Position numbers and translations under genes: made by a program
Shown here: in pieces, positions 48,117-56,961 of the stretch
Numbering within the stretch: position 1 is the stretch's first letter
Layout of the letters: each line of letters begins with the position of its first letter
Origin: Peteryoungia desertarenae
GTDB lineage: Bacteria > Pseudomonadota > Alphaproteobacteria > Rhizobiales > Rhizobiaceae
NCBI RefSeq assembly: GCF_005860795.2
Contig: NZ_CP058350.1
Span: 1,146,501 to 1,210,500, forward strand
DNA length: 64,000 nucleotides
Reading direction: 5' to 3'
Notes under the pieces: generated by a model
The model's database searches: none
The model's input: the letters and a program-made list of their open reading frames with translations, nothing else
What the model was told of the DNA's origin: nothing

Positions 48117-49259
48117 ATGGCGTCAGTTGATCAGGCATCGATGCGTATGGAGCACGCACCGCAGCAGCGTCTTTCCCCCACCAATCGTCGCCGGCTGGAA
48201 AATTTCCGGGCCAATCGCCGTGGCTACTGGTCCTTCTGGATCTTCATGGTCCTTTTCGTGCTCAGTCTGTTCGCCGAATTCATTGCCAATGACAAACCTC
48301 TGGTCGCGTCCTACAAGGGCGAGATCCTTTTCCCCGTCGTGGTCGACTATCCGGAGGAAAAATTCGGCGGCTTTCTGGCGGTCACCGATTATCGATCAAC
48401 CTTCATCGCTGATGAAATCAATGCCAATGGCTGGATGATCTGGCCGCCGATCCGCTATTCCTATCGGACTGTCAATTCCGACATCCCGCATTCTGCGCCA
48501 ACCGCGCCCTTCTGGTTGATGGACAAGGAAACCCGCTGCTCCGCCTATCCGCTGGGTGTCGATGATCCCAATTGCGTGCTTGGAAACATGAACTGGCTCG
48601 GCACGGATGATCAGGCACGTGATGTCGCGGCGCGCATGATCTATGGTTTCCGCATCTCCGTGCTGTTCGGACTTGCACTGACGATCTGCTCCGCCCTGAT
48701 TGGCGTCACAGCCGGTGCCGTACAGGGTTATTTCGGTGGCTGGACGGATCTCCTGATGCAGCGCTTCATCGAGATTTGGTCGTCAATGCCGGTCCTCTAC
48801 ATATTGCTGATCATCGCAGCCATTCTGCCGCCCGGCTTCTTCATCCTGCTCGGCATTATGCTTCTGTTCTCCTGGGTCAGTTTCGTCGGCATCGTGCGGG
48901 CCGAGTTCCTGCGCGCGCGAAATTTCGAATATGTGAATGCCGCCCGCGCGCTTGGCGTCGACAATGCCACCATCATGTTCCGACACCTCCTGCCCAATGC
49001 CATGGTGGCAACGCTGACTTTCCTGCCCTTCATCCTGTCGGGTTCCATCACGACCCTCACCTCTCTGGACTTCCTCGGATTCGGCATGCCGCCCGGTTCG
49101 CCTTCGCTGGGCGAGTTGATCGCCCAGGGCAAGCGCAACCTCCAGGCCCCCTGGCTTGGCCTGACCGCCTTCTTCACCATGTCAATCATGCTGTCGCTCC
49201 TGATCTTTGTGGGCGAAGCCGTGCGCGACGCCTTCGATCCGAGGAAGACATTCCGATGA
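48117..49259 (+). CDS. yejE: Peptide ABC transporter permease YejE
   Basis: A 380-residue permease partner of YejB. NRRRLENFRANRRGYWSFWIF starts the first helix; a large periplasmic segment (about 65-170) includes HSAPTAPFWLMDKETRCS and NWLGTDDQARDVAARMIYGFR; the EAA loop is NAARALGVDNATIMFRHLLPN. ATG at 48117 is nine bases after GGAGGG, and so is preferred over 48108, which abuts it. Its stop precedes a toxin-antitoxin pair instead of yejF. Confidence 0.94.
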   Translation: MASVDQASMRMEHAPQQRLSPTNRRRLENFRANRRGYWSFWIFMVLFVLSLFAEFIANDKPLVASYKGEILFPVVVDYPEEKFGGFLAVTDYRSTFIADEINANGWMIWPPIRYSYRTVNSDIPHSAPTAPFWLMDKETRCSAYPLGVDDPNCVLGNMNWLGTDDQARDVAARMIYGFRISVLFGLALTICSALIGVTAGAVQGYFGGWTDLLMQRFIEIWSSMPVLYILLIIAAILPPGFFILLGIMLLFSWVSFVGIVRAEFLRARNFEYVNAARALGVDNATIMFRHLLPNAMVATLTFLPFILSGSITTLTSLDFLGFGMPPGSPSLGELIAQGKRNLQAPWLGLTAFFTMSIMLSLLIFVGEAVRDAFDPRKTFR

Positions 49260-49326
49260 AGAGAGGTTCGTCAAACACAACGGTTTGTGGCATTATCGAC
49301 GGAAGTCAGGCCGGAAGAGCGTCGTC

Positions 49327-49617
49327 ATGAACAAGATCGTCAAGGATCATTACCCGGTTGAAAAGCTGCCCGAGGATGTGCGCGAGGGGTTACCTGAAAC
49401 GGGACTGGCGCGTGTTACAGTCGAGATGATCTCGCAGGACGACAATCCACTCACGTCGTTCTTCGGCCTTGAGGGCGCGGATGCTGACGTGAGAGAAAAC
49501 CTCGCAAAACTCCTGAGGCATCGTCAGGAGTTCCCTGGTCGTTATAGCCATGGCGGATCAATGGCTGAGGCGGTTCAGAGGATCCGCGAATTGCGTGACG
49601 AGTGGGACGATGAATGA
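49327..49617 (+). CDS. Antitoxin-like protein partnered with PIN toxin
   Basis: A 96-residue acidic protein. The N-terminal half (DHYPVEKLPEDVREGLPETGLARVTVEM) reads like antitoxins that pair with PIN nucleases, and the C-terminal half (RENLAKLLRHRQEF...RIRELRDEWDDE) is helical and charged, suited to wrapping the toxin. DNA binding is not obvious from motifs. It overlaps the next gene by ATGA, in antitoxin-toxin order. ATG at 49327 with GGAAGA eight bases upstream. Confidence 0.75.
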   Translation: MNKIVKDHYPVEKLPEDVREGLPETGLARVTVEMISQDDNPLTSFFGLEGADADVRENLAKLLRHRQEFPGRYSHGGSMAEAVQRIRELRDEWDDE

Positions 49618-50111
49618 CGGGGCCTACTACCATTTATCTCGATACGAATGTGCTTATCCTGTTCAAAGAGGTTCAGATCCCCGAACAGGAACATCTTACG
49701 GCCTTGCTGGCTACCTGTCGCCTATACGGACATATACCGTTTACCAGCGCGCTCACCTATAGCGAACTGTTGGTCAAGCCGCTAGCGGACGGCAATCGCG
49801 ACCTCATAGCTACCTATGAAAGCTGGATGGGAGGCGGATTGTGGCTCAATACCGTGCAGCCAACGTCTGAAGTCTTTTTGATCGCCTCGCTTATCAGAGC
49901 ACGATCAGCTAAAACCAAGCTGCCTGACGCCATCCATTTGGCCAGCGCGATTTTCGCAGGATGCTCCGTCTTTCTCTCGGCCGACACTGGTCTGACTGAC
50001 ATTGATGAACTCGTTCATCCTGTGCGCGGTAGACTTCCGATAACTCCGTTGAAGGTCCTTCGCCCGGACGTCGAAACACTAACCTCCCTCGCCGAAAGCC
50101 TTTCCGCATGA
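49614..50111 (+). CDS. PIN-domain ribonuclease toxin (VapC-like)
   Basis: A 165-residue PIN protein with the acidic catalytic set: Asp10 (IYLDTNVLI), Glu51 (YSELLVKP), Asp105 (KLPDAIHLASA) and Asp124 (LSADTGLTD). It probably cleaves RNA, as VapC toxins do; the target is unknown. It overlaps the antitoxin by ATGA and yejF by ATGA, so a stress-type module has been spliced into the yejABEF operon without breaking translational coupling on the 3' side. Confidence 0.85.
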   Translation: MTGPTTIYLDTNVLILFKEVQIPEQEHLTALLATCRLYGHIPFTSALTYSELLVKPLADGNRDLIATYESWMGGGLWLNTVQPTSEVFLIASLIRARSAKTKLPDAIHLASAIFAGCSVFLSADTGLTDIDELVHPVRGRLPITPLKVLRPDVETLTSLAESLSA

Positions 50112-51736
50112 CGCAACCCCTCCTGTCCGTTCGCAATCTCTCGGTCGCCTTCCATCAGGGCGGCAAGGAAAGCCTGGCGGTGGACCGCGTCAGCTTTGAT
50201 ATTGCAAGGGGCGAGATCCTGGCTCTGGTGGGCGAATCCGGGTCGGGCAAGTCTGTTTCGGCTGCCTCCATTCTGAAGCTTCTGCCCTATCCGGCCGCCA
50301 GTCACCCCTCCGGTGAGATCCTTTTTGAAGGCCAGGATCTGATGCAGGCTGACGATGCAAGTTTGCGCTCCGTCCGTGGCAACGATGTCACCATGATTTT
50401 TCAGGAGCCGATGACATCGCTCAATCCGCTTCACACGATCGAACGGCAGATCGGCGAGATTCTCTCGCTTCACCAGTCTCTGACCGGCGCCGCTTCAAAG
50501 CAGCGTGTCCTGGAACTCTTGAAACAGGTCGGCATCCGCGATCCTGAAAAGCGCCTCGGCGCCTATCCCCATGAACTCTCGGGCGGACAGCGCCAGCGCG
50601 TGATGATCGCCATGGCACTTGCCAATCGCCCCAAGCTCCTGATTGCCGATGAGCCGACCACGGCGCTTGATGTGACAGTCCAGGCCCAGATCCTCGATCT
50701 TCTTGGCAGGCTGAAGCGCGAGCATGGCATGTCCATGCTGTTCATCACGCATGATCTTGGCATTGTCCGCAAATTCGCTGACCGGGTTTGCGTCATGACA
50801 GGGGGCAAAATCGTAGAGGCGGGGCCAGTTGCTCAGATCTTCGACAATCCGCAGCACGATTATACGCGCAAGCTTCTGAACTCCGAACCGCGCGGAGAGC
50901 CGCCCGCCATCGACACGACCAAGCCCGTGGTCATGCAGGGAAATGACATCCGTGTCTGGTTTCCGGTCAAGGCCGGTTTCTTGCGCCGCGTCGTCGACCA
51001 TATCAAGGCGGTCGACGGCGTTGACCTGAAGCTGCGTGCCGGCCAGACGCTGGGCGTCGTGGGCGAATCAGGGTCCGGCAAGACGACACTTGGTCTTGCT
51101 CTGGCAAGATTGATTTCGTCCCGCGGCCCTATCAGCTTCATCGGCAACCAGATCGACGGCTTTTCCTATCGCCAGATGCGCCCCCTGCGCGACCGGCTGC
51201 AGGTCGTCTTTCAGGATCCCTTCGGCTCTTTGAGCCCTCGCATGTCCGTGGGTGAGATTATCGCCGAGGGATTGAAGGTTCACGAGAAATCGCTTTCAGC
51301 AGCTGAAAGGGATGCACGCGTTTGTTGGGGGCTTGAAGAAGTTGGGCTCGATCCGGCAACCCGCTGGCGCTATCCGCATGAATTTTCCGGTGGCCAGCGT
51401 CAACGTATTGCGATCGCCCGCGCCATGGTTCTCAAACCCCGCTTTGTCATGCTCGACGAGCCGACTTCGGCGCTCGATATGACGGTTCAGGCCCAGGTCG
51501 TCGATCTTCTGCGAGTCCTCCAGGCCCGCCATGATCTGGCCTATCTCTTCATCAGCCACGACCTGAAGGTGGTCCGCGCCCTGGCGAACGAACTGATCGT
51601 CATGAGAGGCGGCAAGGTCGTTGAAGCAGGCCCCGCCGCCGAGGTCTTTGCCGCTCCAAAGGCAGACTACACCAAGGCTCTCATGGCGGCCGCCCTTAAT
51701 CTCGAAGCCGTCGAAATTGGCGGCATCAGCCAGTGA
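50108..51736 (+). CDS. yejF: Peptide ABC transporter ATP-binding protein YejF (two ATPase domains)
   Basis: A fused double ATPase of 542 residues. Domain one has Walker [16 protein letters not shown], signature [15 protein letters not shown] and Walker [14 protein letters not shown]. Domain two has [30 protein letters not shown] and [13 protein letters not shown]. It powers import through YejBE. It starts within the PIN toxin stop (ATGA), and its own stop overlaps the start of the dehydrogenase gene (TGATG). Confidence 0.95.
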   Translation: MTQPLLSVRNLSVAFHQGGKESLAVDRVSFDIARGEILALVGESGSGKSVSAASILKLLPYPAASHPSGEILFEGQDLMQADDASLRSVRGNDVTMIFQEPMTSLNPLHTIERQIGEILSLHQSLTGAASKQRVLELLKQVGIRDPEKRLGAYPHELSGGQRQRVMIAMALANRPKLLIADEPTTALDVTVQAQILDLLGRLKREHGMSMLFITHDLGIVRKFADRVCVMTGGKIVEAGPVAQIFDNPQHDYTRKLLNSEPRGEPPAIDTTKPVVMQGNDIRVWFPVKAGFLRRVVDHIKAVDGVDLKLRAGQTLGVVGESGSGKTTLGLALARLISSRGPISFIGNQIDGFSYRQMRPLRDRLQVVFQDPFGSLSPRMSVGEIIAEGLKVHEKSLSAAERDARVCWGLEEVGLDPATRWRYPHEFSGGQRQRIAIARAMVLKPRFVMLDEPTSALDMTVQAQVVDLLRVLQARHDLAYLFISHDLKVVRALANELIVMRGGKVVEAGPAAEVFAAPKADYTKALMAAALNLEAVEIGGISQ

Positions 51737-52710
51737 TGGAATCTCACATGCAACACGTTTCCCCGATCATCATCGATCTGAAATTCGCGCGCGAAAGCGT
51801 CGTCGCGGCCTTGAAAACGGCTTTTCCGAACAGGCCGGTCATCGACAAGGGTGATCCCGCCAATCTTGGCAGGGACCTGTCTGACGCCACCTATGCCATC
51901 GTCTGGAAACCCGATCCTGGATTGTTTGCCAAGGCCACCAACCTCAAGGTCATCTTTTCCGGTGGCGCAGGCGTCGACCATATCCTGACGACCTATGAGC
52001 TTCCAGAGGTCCCGATCGTCCGCTTCGTTGATCGGAGCCTTACCGACCGCATGAGCGAATGGGTGGTCTGGCAATGCCTGCATCACCTTCGGCATGGTGC
52101 GCTGTACGCGAAGCAGCAGCAACAGCATGTGTGGAACGAAGTCATAAGCCAGCCAGAGGCCCGTGACGTCACCGTCGGCGTCATGGGGCTGGGAGTGCTG
52201 GGTCTGGATAGCGTGCAGAAGCTCAAGATCATGGGTTTCAACGTCATCGGCTGGTCTCGCAGCAAAAAGGAGATCGGTGGTGTTGAGACCTTTGATGCCG
52301 GTAGTCTCGAAACCTTTCTCAAACAAACCGATCTGCTGGTCGGCCTCCTGCCGCTGACGCCGGAAACCAAGGGTCTGTATGACCGCTCACTGTTTGAAAA
52401 GCTTCATCGCAAGGGACCTCTCGGCGGCCCGATATTCCTCAATGCCGGACGTGGCGGCAGCCAGAACGAAGCCGATCTGATCGCCTGTCTGCAGGATGGC
52501 TCACTCAAAGCTGCCTCGCTTGATGTCTTCGCACAGGAACCGCTGGCAGCCGACAGCCCACTCTGGTCGATGCCAAACGTCACGATTACACCTCACGCTG
52601 CAGCCTCGTCCGAGGTCGGCGCACTCTTTGCGCATGTCGAGCAACAGATAGTCAGGCTCGAGGCCGGTCTGCCACTTCAGTACACGGTTGATCGTCGCTT
52701 GGGCTACTGA
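51736..52710 (+). CDS. D-2-hydroxyacid dehydrogenase (GhrA-like glyoxylate/hydroxypyruvate reductase)
   Basis: A 324-residue NAD(P)-dependent dehydrogenase. The Rossmann motif is VGVMGLGVLGLDSVQKL, with the catalytic Arg in LNAGRGGSQNE, Glu in DVFAQEPLAA and His in ITPHAAASSE. The SRSKKE after beta-2 suggests NADPH. Closest in character to GhrA. ATG at 51736 overlaps the yejF stop; ATG at 51748 (MQHVSPI) is an alternative. Its coupling to the transporter operon is unexplained. Confidence 0.87.
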   Translation: MESHMQHVSPIIIDLKFARESVVAALKTAFPNRPVIDKGDPANLGRDLSDATYAIVWKPDPGLFAKATNLKVIFSGGAGVDHILTTYELPEVPIVRFVDRSLTDRMSEWVVWQCLHHLRHGALYAKQQQQHVWNEVISQPEARDVTVGVMGLGVLGLDSVQKLKIMGFNVIGWSRSKKEIGGVETFDAGSLETFLKQTDLLVGLLPLTPETKGLYDRSLFEKLHRKGPLGGPIFLNAGRGGSQNEADLIACLQDGSLKAASLDVFAQEPLAADSPLWSMPNVTITPHAAASSEVGALFAHVEQQIVRLEAGLPLQYTVDRRLGY

Positions 52711-52760
52711 CGTCTGCGGGCCCACAGGCAGCTTTCCGGGCTTGGAACAAACCAGCCAAG

Positions 52761-52809
52761 CCTCCGTTGTTTCTCAAAGGTCTCGTGATCTGAAGAAACA
52801 ACAAGGAGG
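52761..52809 (+). promoter_or_regulatory. Shine-Dalgarno-sequestering hairpin (candidate RNA thermometer or translational switch)
   Basis: CCTCC (52761-52765) and GTTGTTTCT (52766-52774) pair with AGAAACAAC (52794-52802) and GGAGG (52805-52809), leaving only AA bulged. An inner stem AGGTC/GATCT (52778-52782, 52787-52791) closes a 4-nt loop, with one G-T pair. The whole Shine-Dalgarno of the next gene is paired. The graded, bulged stem is the shape of a thermosensor, but no ROSE or fourU signature is evident. Confidence 0.6.
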
Positions 52810-52813
52810 TATC

Positions 52814-53107
52814 ATGGCAGGCCGAACCGATCTCCCCGATCAGACTGAGGATCGCCGCACCCGCGGCGCACGTCCCGAGCCGACCCTGACCAAGACTGAA
52901 GCGCGCCAGGGCTTTACCGGTCGCCCGGTCCTGATCATTCTGCTGACCGCCCTTCTGCTCTTGATGCTCATCTGGGTGCCGGTCGAATGGTGGGGCAATG
53001 CGATCGAACCTGAAAACCCGGCGAACGAATCGATCGAGCCAGTGCCGCCATCGCTTGACGGGCCTGTCAGGGTCGTCCCGCAGGGGGAAACCACAGCCAC
53101 CGAGTGA
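52814..53107 (+). CDS. Small single-span membrane protein of unknown function
   Basis: A 97-residue protein with a charged N-terminal region (about 1-35), one transmembrane helix (RPVLIILLTALLLLMLIWVPVEWW, described at about 37-60), and an acidic/Pro-rich C-terminal tail (ENPANESIEPVPPS). A perfect AAGGAGGT precedes the ATG by four bases, yet that site is paired inside a long hairpin, implying regulated translation. Family not recognised. Confidence 0.75.
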   Translation: MAGRTDLPDQTEDRRTRGARPEPTLTKTEARQGFTGRPVLIILLTALLLLMLIWVPVEWWGNAIEPENPANESIEPVPPSLDGPVRVVPQGETTATE

Positions 53108-53284
53108 GGTTGTTATGGGCAGTGGGTGTTGATACTGCTTGCCCATTGCATCGGCGTGGCGGGTCTTTTCGAACAGCATCTCTCCAACCCTGCCGCGGTC
53201 GAAGTGCATGTCAGTGTCTGGACAAGCACACCATCATTGCCGATAAGTTGCAGCGGAAGCGGGCGAGGTGGATCTCGCCCGTCT

Positions 53285-53314
53285 GACCCGTTGCGGGCAA
53301 ACGGGTCGGAAGGG
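53285..53314 (+). promoter_or_regulatory. Hairpin abutting the pncB ribosome-binding site
   Basis: GACCCGTT (53285-53292), loop GCGGGCA, AACGGGTC (53300-53307) is a perfect 8-bp stem, immediately followed by GGAAGGG (53308-53314), the pncB Shine-Dalgarno. The Shine-Dalgarno itself is not paired. It could stabilise the mRNA end, or be the visible part of a larger leader structure in the 217-bp gap. Confidence 0.4.
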
Positions 53315-53324
53315 CAGTGACTTC

Positions 53325-54629
53325 ATGACCAAGACAGACATAGCGACACGGGTCCATAACCATACGTGGAAACTGGACCCCATAGTCCGCAGTCTCCTCG
53401 ATACAGACTTTTACAAGCTGCTGATGTTGCAGATGATCTGGAAGCTGCATCCGAGGGTTCACGCGAAGTTCACGCTCATCAATCGGACCACGTCGGTGCG
53501 CCTCGCCGATGAGATCGATGAGCAGGAACTGCGTGACCAGCTTGATTATGTTCGTTCGTTGCGACTGAGCAAGAAGGAGCTGATCTGGCTTGCCGGCAAC
53601 TCCTTTTATGGTCGCGCCCAGATTTTCGAACCTGAATTTCTGGCTTGGCTCAGCAATCTTCAGCTGCCTGAATATCAATTGTCCAAACGCGATGGCCAGT
53701 ACGAATTGACCTTTGCCGGCTCCTGGATGGAAACGACGCTCTGGGAAATCCCGGCGCTCGCCATCATCAATGAATTGCGCAGCCGCGCTGCCATGCGCTC
53801 GCTCGGTTATTTCACGCTCGATGTCCTCTATGCCCGTGCCAAGGCCAAGATGTGGTCCAAGGTCGAACGGCTGAGAGAACTTCCCGGCCTCAGGATTTCC
53901 GATTTCGGCACCCGCCGTCGCCACAGTTTCCTGTGGCAGCGGTGGTGCGTCGAGGCCTTGAAGGAAGGTGTGGGACCGGCCTTTACGGGCACGAGCAATG
54001 TCCTTCTCGCAATGGATTCCGATCTCGAAGCCGTCGGCACCAATGCCCATGAACTGCCAATGGTCGCCGCTGCTCTTGCGCGTAATGATGAGGAGCTGGC
54101 AGCGGCGCCTTATAAAGTCCTGAAAGACTGGAACCGTCTCTACGGAGGCAACCTCCTGATCGTATTGCCGGACGCTTTTGGAACGGCATCCTTCCTCGAT
54201 CATGCGCCGGAATGGGTGGCCGACTGGACCGGTTTCCGCCCTGACAGTGCTCCCCCGATCGAAGGCGGTGAAAAGATCATCGAATGGTGGAAAAAGATGG
54301 GCCGGGACCCACGCCAGAAGCTGCTGATCTTTTCCGATGGTCTGGATGTCGATGCAATCATCGACACCTATCGCCATTTCGAAGGGAGGGTCCGGATGAG
54401 CTTCGGCTGGGGCACCAATCTCACAAATGATTTCTCCGGATGTGCGCCCCATGAGATTGCCGGTCTGAAGCCGATTTCCATCGTCTGCAAGGTATCCGAA
54501 GCCAATGGTCACCCGGCCGTCAAGCTGTCGGACAATCCCCGTAAGGCGACTGGCGATGCCAAGGAAGTCGAGCGCTACATCAAGTTCTTTGGAAGCCGTG
54601 ACCGTGTGGAACAGGCTGTCCTGGTGTGA
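53325..54629 (+). CDS. pncB: Nicotinate phosphoribosyltransferase
   Basis: Salvages nicotinate into NAD by joining it to PRPP with ATP hydrolysis. The 434 residues contain [20 protein letters not shown] at the N-terminus, [63 protein letters not shown] (with the conserved His) and [38 protein letters not shown] at 53325 ([10 protein letters not shown]) follows GGAAGGG by ten bases. Single gene. Confidence 0.96.
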   Translation: MTKTDIATRVHNHTWKLDPIVRSLLDTDFYKLLMLQMIWKLHPRVHAKFTLINRTTSVRLADEIDEQELRDQLDYVRSLRLSKKELIWLAGNSFYGRAQIFEPEFLAWLSNLQLPEYQLSKRDGQYELTFAGSWMETTLWEIPALAIINELRSRAAMRSLGYFTLDVLYARAKAKMWSKVERLRELPGLRISDFGTRRRHSFLWQRWCVEALKEGVGPAFTGTSNVLLAMDSDLEAVGTNAHELPMVAAALARNDEELAAAPYKVLKDWNRLYGGNLLIVLPDAFGTASFLDHAPEWVADWTGFRPDSAPPIEGGEKIIEWWKKMGRDPRQKLLIFSDGLDVDAIIDTYRHFEGRVRMSFGWGTNLTNDFSGCAPHEIAGLKPISIVCKVSEANGHPAVKLSDNPRKATGDAKEVERYIKFFGSRDRVEQAVLV

Positions 54630-54743
54630 GTTCTCTGTCAGACACTTGCTTTAAGCCGGTTTTGCAGGTGAAAGCTCTGCGCAAGTTCCATTAACCATTC
54701 TGGACCCCAGCCGAGATGTGATTCGGAAGATGGGGAATAAAAA

Positions 54744-54899
54744 ATGACAGACGGACCTGATCAGTATTTTGAACAGCAGGAAATGAGCACGAAGGTGATG
54801 CTCATCGAAAGTAAGGCTGACGAGCTCACCGACATTCTGGTGGCTGCCTTGCAGGAAGCGCTGGATCTGCTTCGCGAAGAGCAGCAGACCGTCCACTGA
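54744..54899 (+). CDS. Small conserved-looking protein of unknown function (51 residues)
   Basis: ATG at 54744 after GGGGA (54732-54736) opens a 51-codon frame ending TGA at 54899. The product starts MTDGPDQYFEQQEMSTKVML and continues with an amphipathic, acidic helix (KADELTDILVAALQEALDLLREEQQ). Codon use and helix periodicity look like a real gene rather than chance. Family not recognised. It fills the gap between pncB and the convergent tadC. Confidence 0.6.
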   Translation: MTDGPDQYFEQQEMSTKVMLIESKADELTDILVAALQEALDLLREEQQTVH

Positions 54900-54941
54900 C
54901 CCAAACCAATTGTCGCCACGACCTGGACCGGTTTGTCCGGA

Positions 54942-55928
54942 TCAGAATGTGTCCGAAACCTGGATGCCCGCGGGACCCAAGATGACCGCGATCAGCACTG
55001 GAAGAAAAAACAGGATCATCGGCACGGTGAGCTTGGGGGGAAGGGCAGCAGCTTTCTTTTCTGCCTCGTTCATCCGCTCGTCGCGGCCTTCCTGCGCCAG
55101 AACGCGAAGTGCCTGAGCAACCGGTGTCCCGTACCGCTCTGCCTGGATCAGGGCTTGCGTTACGCTTTTGACGCCGTCTAGCTGCGTGCGGATACCCAAG
55201 TTTTCAAGCGCCACGCGTCGATCCGGCAGGAACGACAGTTCGGCTGTGGTCAGTACCATTTCTTCCGCCAGTTCGGGCGACTGATCGGCCATTTCTTCGG
55301 CCACGCGTCGCATGGCGGCCTCGATCGAGATGCCCGCTTCAACGCAGATCAGCATGAGGTCAAGTGCATCCGGCCATGCACGCTTGATCGAAGCCTGTCG
55401 CTTGGTCACCAGGTTCGACACGTAAATGTTCGGCAAATAGAAGCCGACATAGCCACCGACGATTGTAACAAGAATCTTTACCGGCAAAGCTTTGTCGGCA
55501 AGGCCGCCAAGGACGAAAATGTAAAGCCCGGTCAACACCAGAGTGACGAATGGCAGCAGGAAACGCGCAAGCAGGAATATGTTCAGTGCGTTCTGGGAGC
55601 GCAACCCTGCAGATTTGAGCCTGTCTACAGTCTTGTCGTCAACCAACGCCTTGCGAAGGTTGAAACGCTCGACAATTTGTCTGACTGACTGGTTATTGTT
55701 CGCCCTGAGAGACTGGCGTCCGTTGGCTGCTTCGCTGTTCAGCTTGGCTCTTTCGCGTGCGCGGATCTGGTCCCGTTCGGTCGAGACGGCCCGCATGCGT
55801 TTGCTCAGATCACCCCGCTCCAGAAGCGGCACCGCTATTGTGTAAAGCGTGGCAAAGACGGCAATAGCGACAAAGATCGCGATCAGGAGTGCCGGATCGG
55901 TAAGGCGTGCTGCAAGATCCTCTGTCAT
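54942..55928 (-). CDS. tadC: Type II secretion/Tad pilus inner-membrane protein TadC
   Basis: Platform protein of the tight-adherence pilus, 328 residues, GspF-like. Helices lie at about 18-35, 115-165 and at the C-terminus (VPMILFFLPVLIAVILGPAGIQV). The cytoplasmic GspF domain contains ALDLMLICVEAGISIEAAMRRVAEEM and ERYGTPVAQALRVLAQEGRDER. ATG at 55928 follows a GGAGAG-rich leader. Last gene of the pilus operon, 14 bp after tadB. Confidence 0.93.
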   Translation of the reverse strand: MTEDLAARLTDPALLIAIFVAIAVFATLYTIAVPLLERGDLSKRMRAVSTERDQIRARERAKLNSEAANGRQSLRANNNQSVRQIVERFNLRKALVDDKTVDRLKSAGLRSQNALNIFLLARFLLPFVTLVLTGLYIFVLGGLADKALPVKILVTIVGGYVGFYLPNIYVSNLVTKRQASIKRAWPDALDLMLICVEAGISIEAAMRRVAEEMADQSPELAEEMVLTTAELSFLPDRRVALENLGIRTQLDGVKSVTQALIQAERYGTPVAQALRVLAQEGRDERMNEAEKKAAALPPKLTVPMILFFLPVLIAVILGPAGIQVSDTF

Positions 55929-55942
55929 CGCCTCTCTCTCCC

Positions 55943-56956
55943 CTAGATGTCGAAATTGATCATGTTGCGCATGACCAGAAGGCCGATGGACATCCATACT
56001 GCAGAGACACCGAGGATCAGGTGGCCGCGGGGGTCCGTGAACAGCACCATGATGTAATCGGGGGATGTCAGATAGACGAGAAGGGCGACGATGAAGGGCA
56101 GGGCACCGATAATGGCCGCTGAAGCCTTCGCCTCCATCGAAAGCGCCTGGACCTTGGCTTTCATCTTCTTGCGGTCTCGCAGAACGCGCGCCAGGTTACC
56201 GAGCGCTTCGGAGAGGTTGCCACCTGCCTGGGACTGAATGGCGATGACGATTCCGAAGAACTTTACTTCCGGCAGGTTCATCGTCTGCTGCATGCGCGTG
56301 CAGGCCTCGGGGATGCTCATGCCAACCTGCTGCGACTCAATGATTCGACGAAACTCTGTCTTGACCGGTTCCTGACCATCGCTGGCAATCAGCCGAACAG
56401 CGTCGTTCAACGGAAGGCCCGAGCGGATCGAGCGCACCATCACATCGAGCGAGTTTGGAAATTCCTCCAGGAACTGCTTTTGCCGACGGCTGATAAGAAA
56501 GCCGACGATCCACCTCGGCAAGCCGATTCCCGCCACGAAAGCGAGCCCTGCGACGGCCAGAAGGGGTATTCCCGCTAGAAATGACATGCCCGCGATGACG
56601 AGGGCAAACGCCGCACTCATCATGTAAAACTGAACTTCGCTGATGCTGATCCCGGCCTGGGTGAGCCGCGCCTTCAGGCTGAGTTGCTTGGCTTTCTTTG
56701 TCCGCTCTTGCTGTTTCTTTTCAAGGTCTTTCAGCGAATCCTGAACGGATTTTCGGCGTTTGGAGATCTCCTGAACCCGATCCCGGGCCGCCTTGACCTT
56801 GGTCATGTCCGTCTCGGCGGCCTTGACGCGGCCGATACGGCTCGCCGTCTTCTTCTCGGTCTCGATCTGCGAATAGAGAAGACCATAGGCAATCGCAGCA
56901 GTCGCAACAGCGGAGAGCGCGACAATTGCAATCATGATGGGGTCAAGGCCGAACAT
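55943..56956 (-). CDS. tadB: Tad pilus inner-membrane protein TadB
   Basis: Second GspF-like platform protein, 337 residues. An N-terminal helix is followed by a long charged region (about 35-90: RIGRVKAAETDMTKVKAARDRVQE...) predicted coiled-coil, then helices and the GspF domain LDVMVRSIRSGLPLNDAVRLIAS and QQTMNLPEVKFFGIVIAIQSQAGGNLSEALGNL. It lies between cpaF and tadC, close-packed with both. Confidence 0.93.
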   Translation of the reverse strand: MFGLDPIMIAIVALSAVATAAIAYGLLYSQIETEKKTASRIGRVKAAETDMTKVKAARDRVQEISKRRKSVQDSLKDLEKKQQERTKKAKQLSLKARLTQAGISISEVQFYMMSAAFALVIAGMSFLAGIPLLAVAGLAFVAGIGLPRWIVGFLISRRQKQFLEEFPNSLDVMVRSIRSGLPLNDAVRLIASDGQEPVKTEFRRIIESQQVGMSIPEACTRMQQTMNLPEVKFFGIVIAIQSQAGGNLSEALGNLARVLRDRKKMKAKVQALSMEAKASAAIIGALPFIVALLVYLTSPDYIMVLFTDPRGHLILGVSAVWMSIGLLVMRNMINFDI

Positions 56957-56961
56957 GCTGA

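Noticed and set aside
53211..54512. A 433-codon minus-strand frame opposite pncB
   Set aside because: pncB on the plus strand is unmistakable; the antisense product shows no domain.
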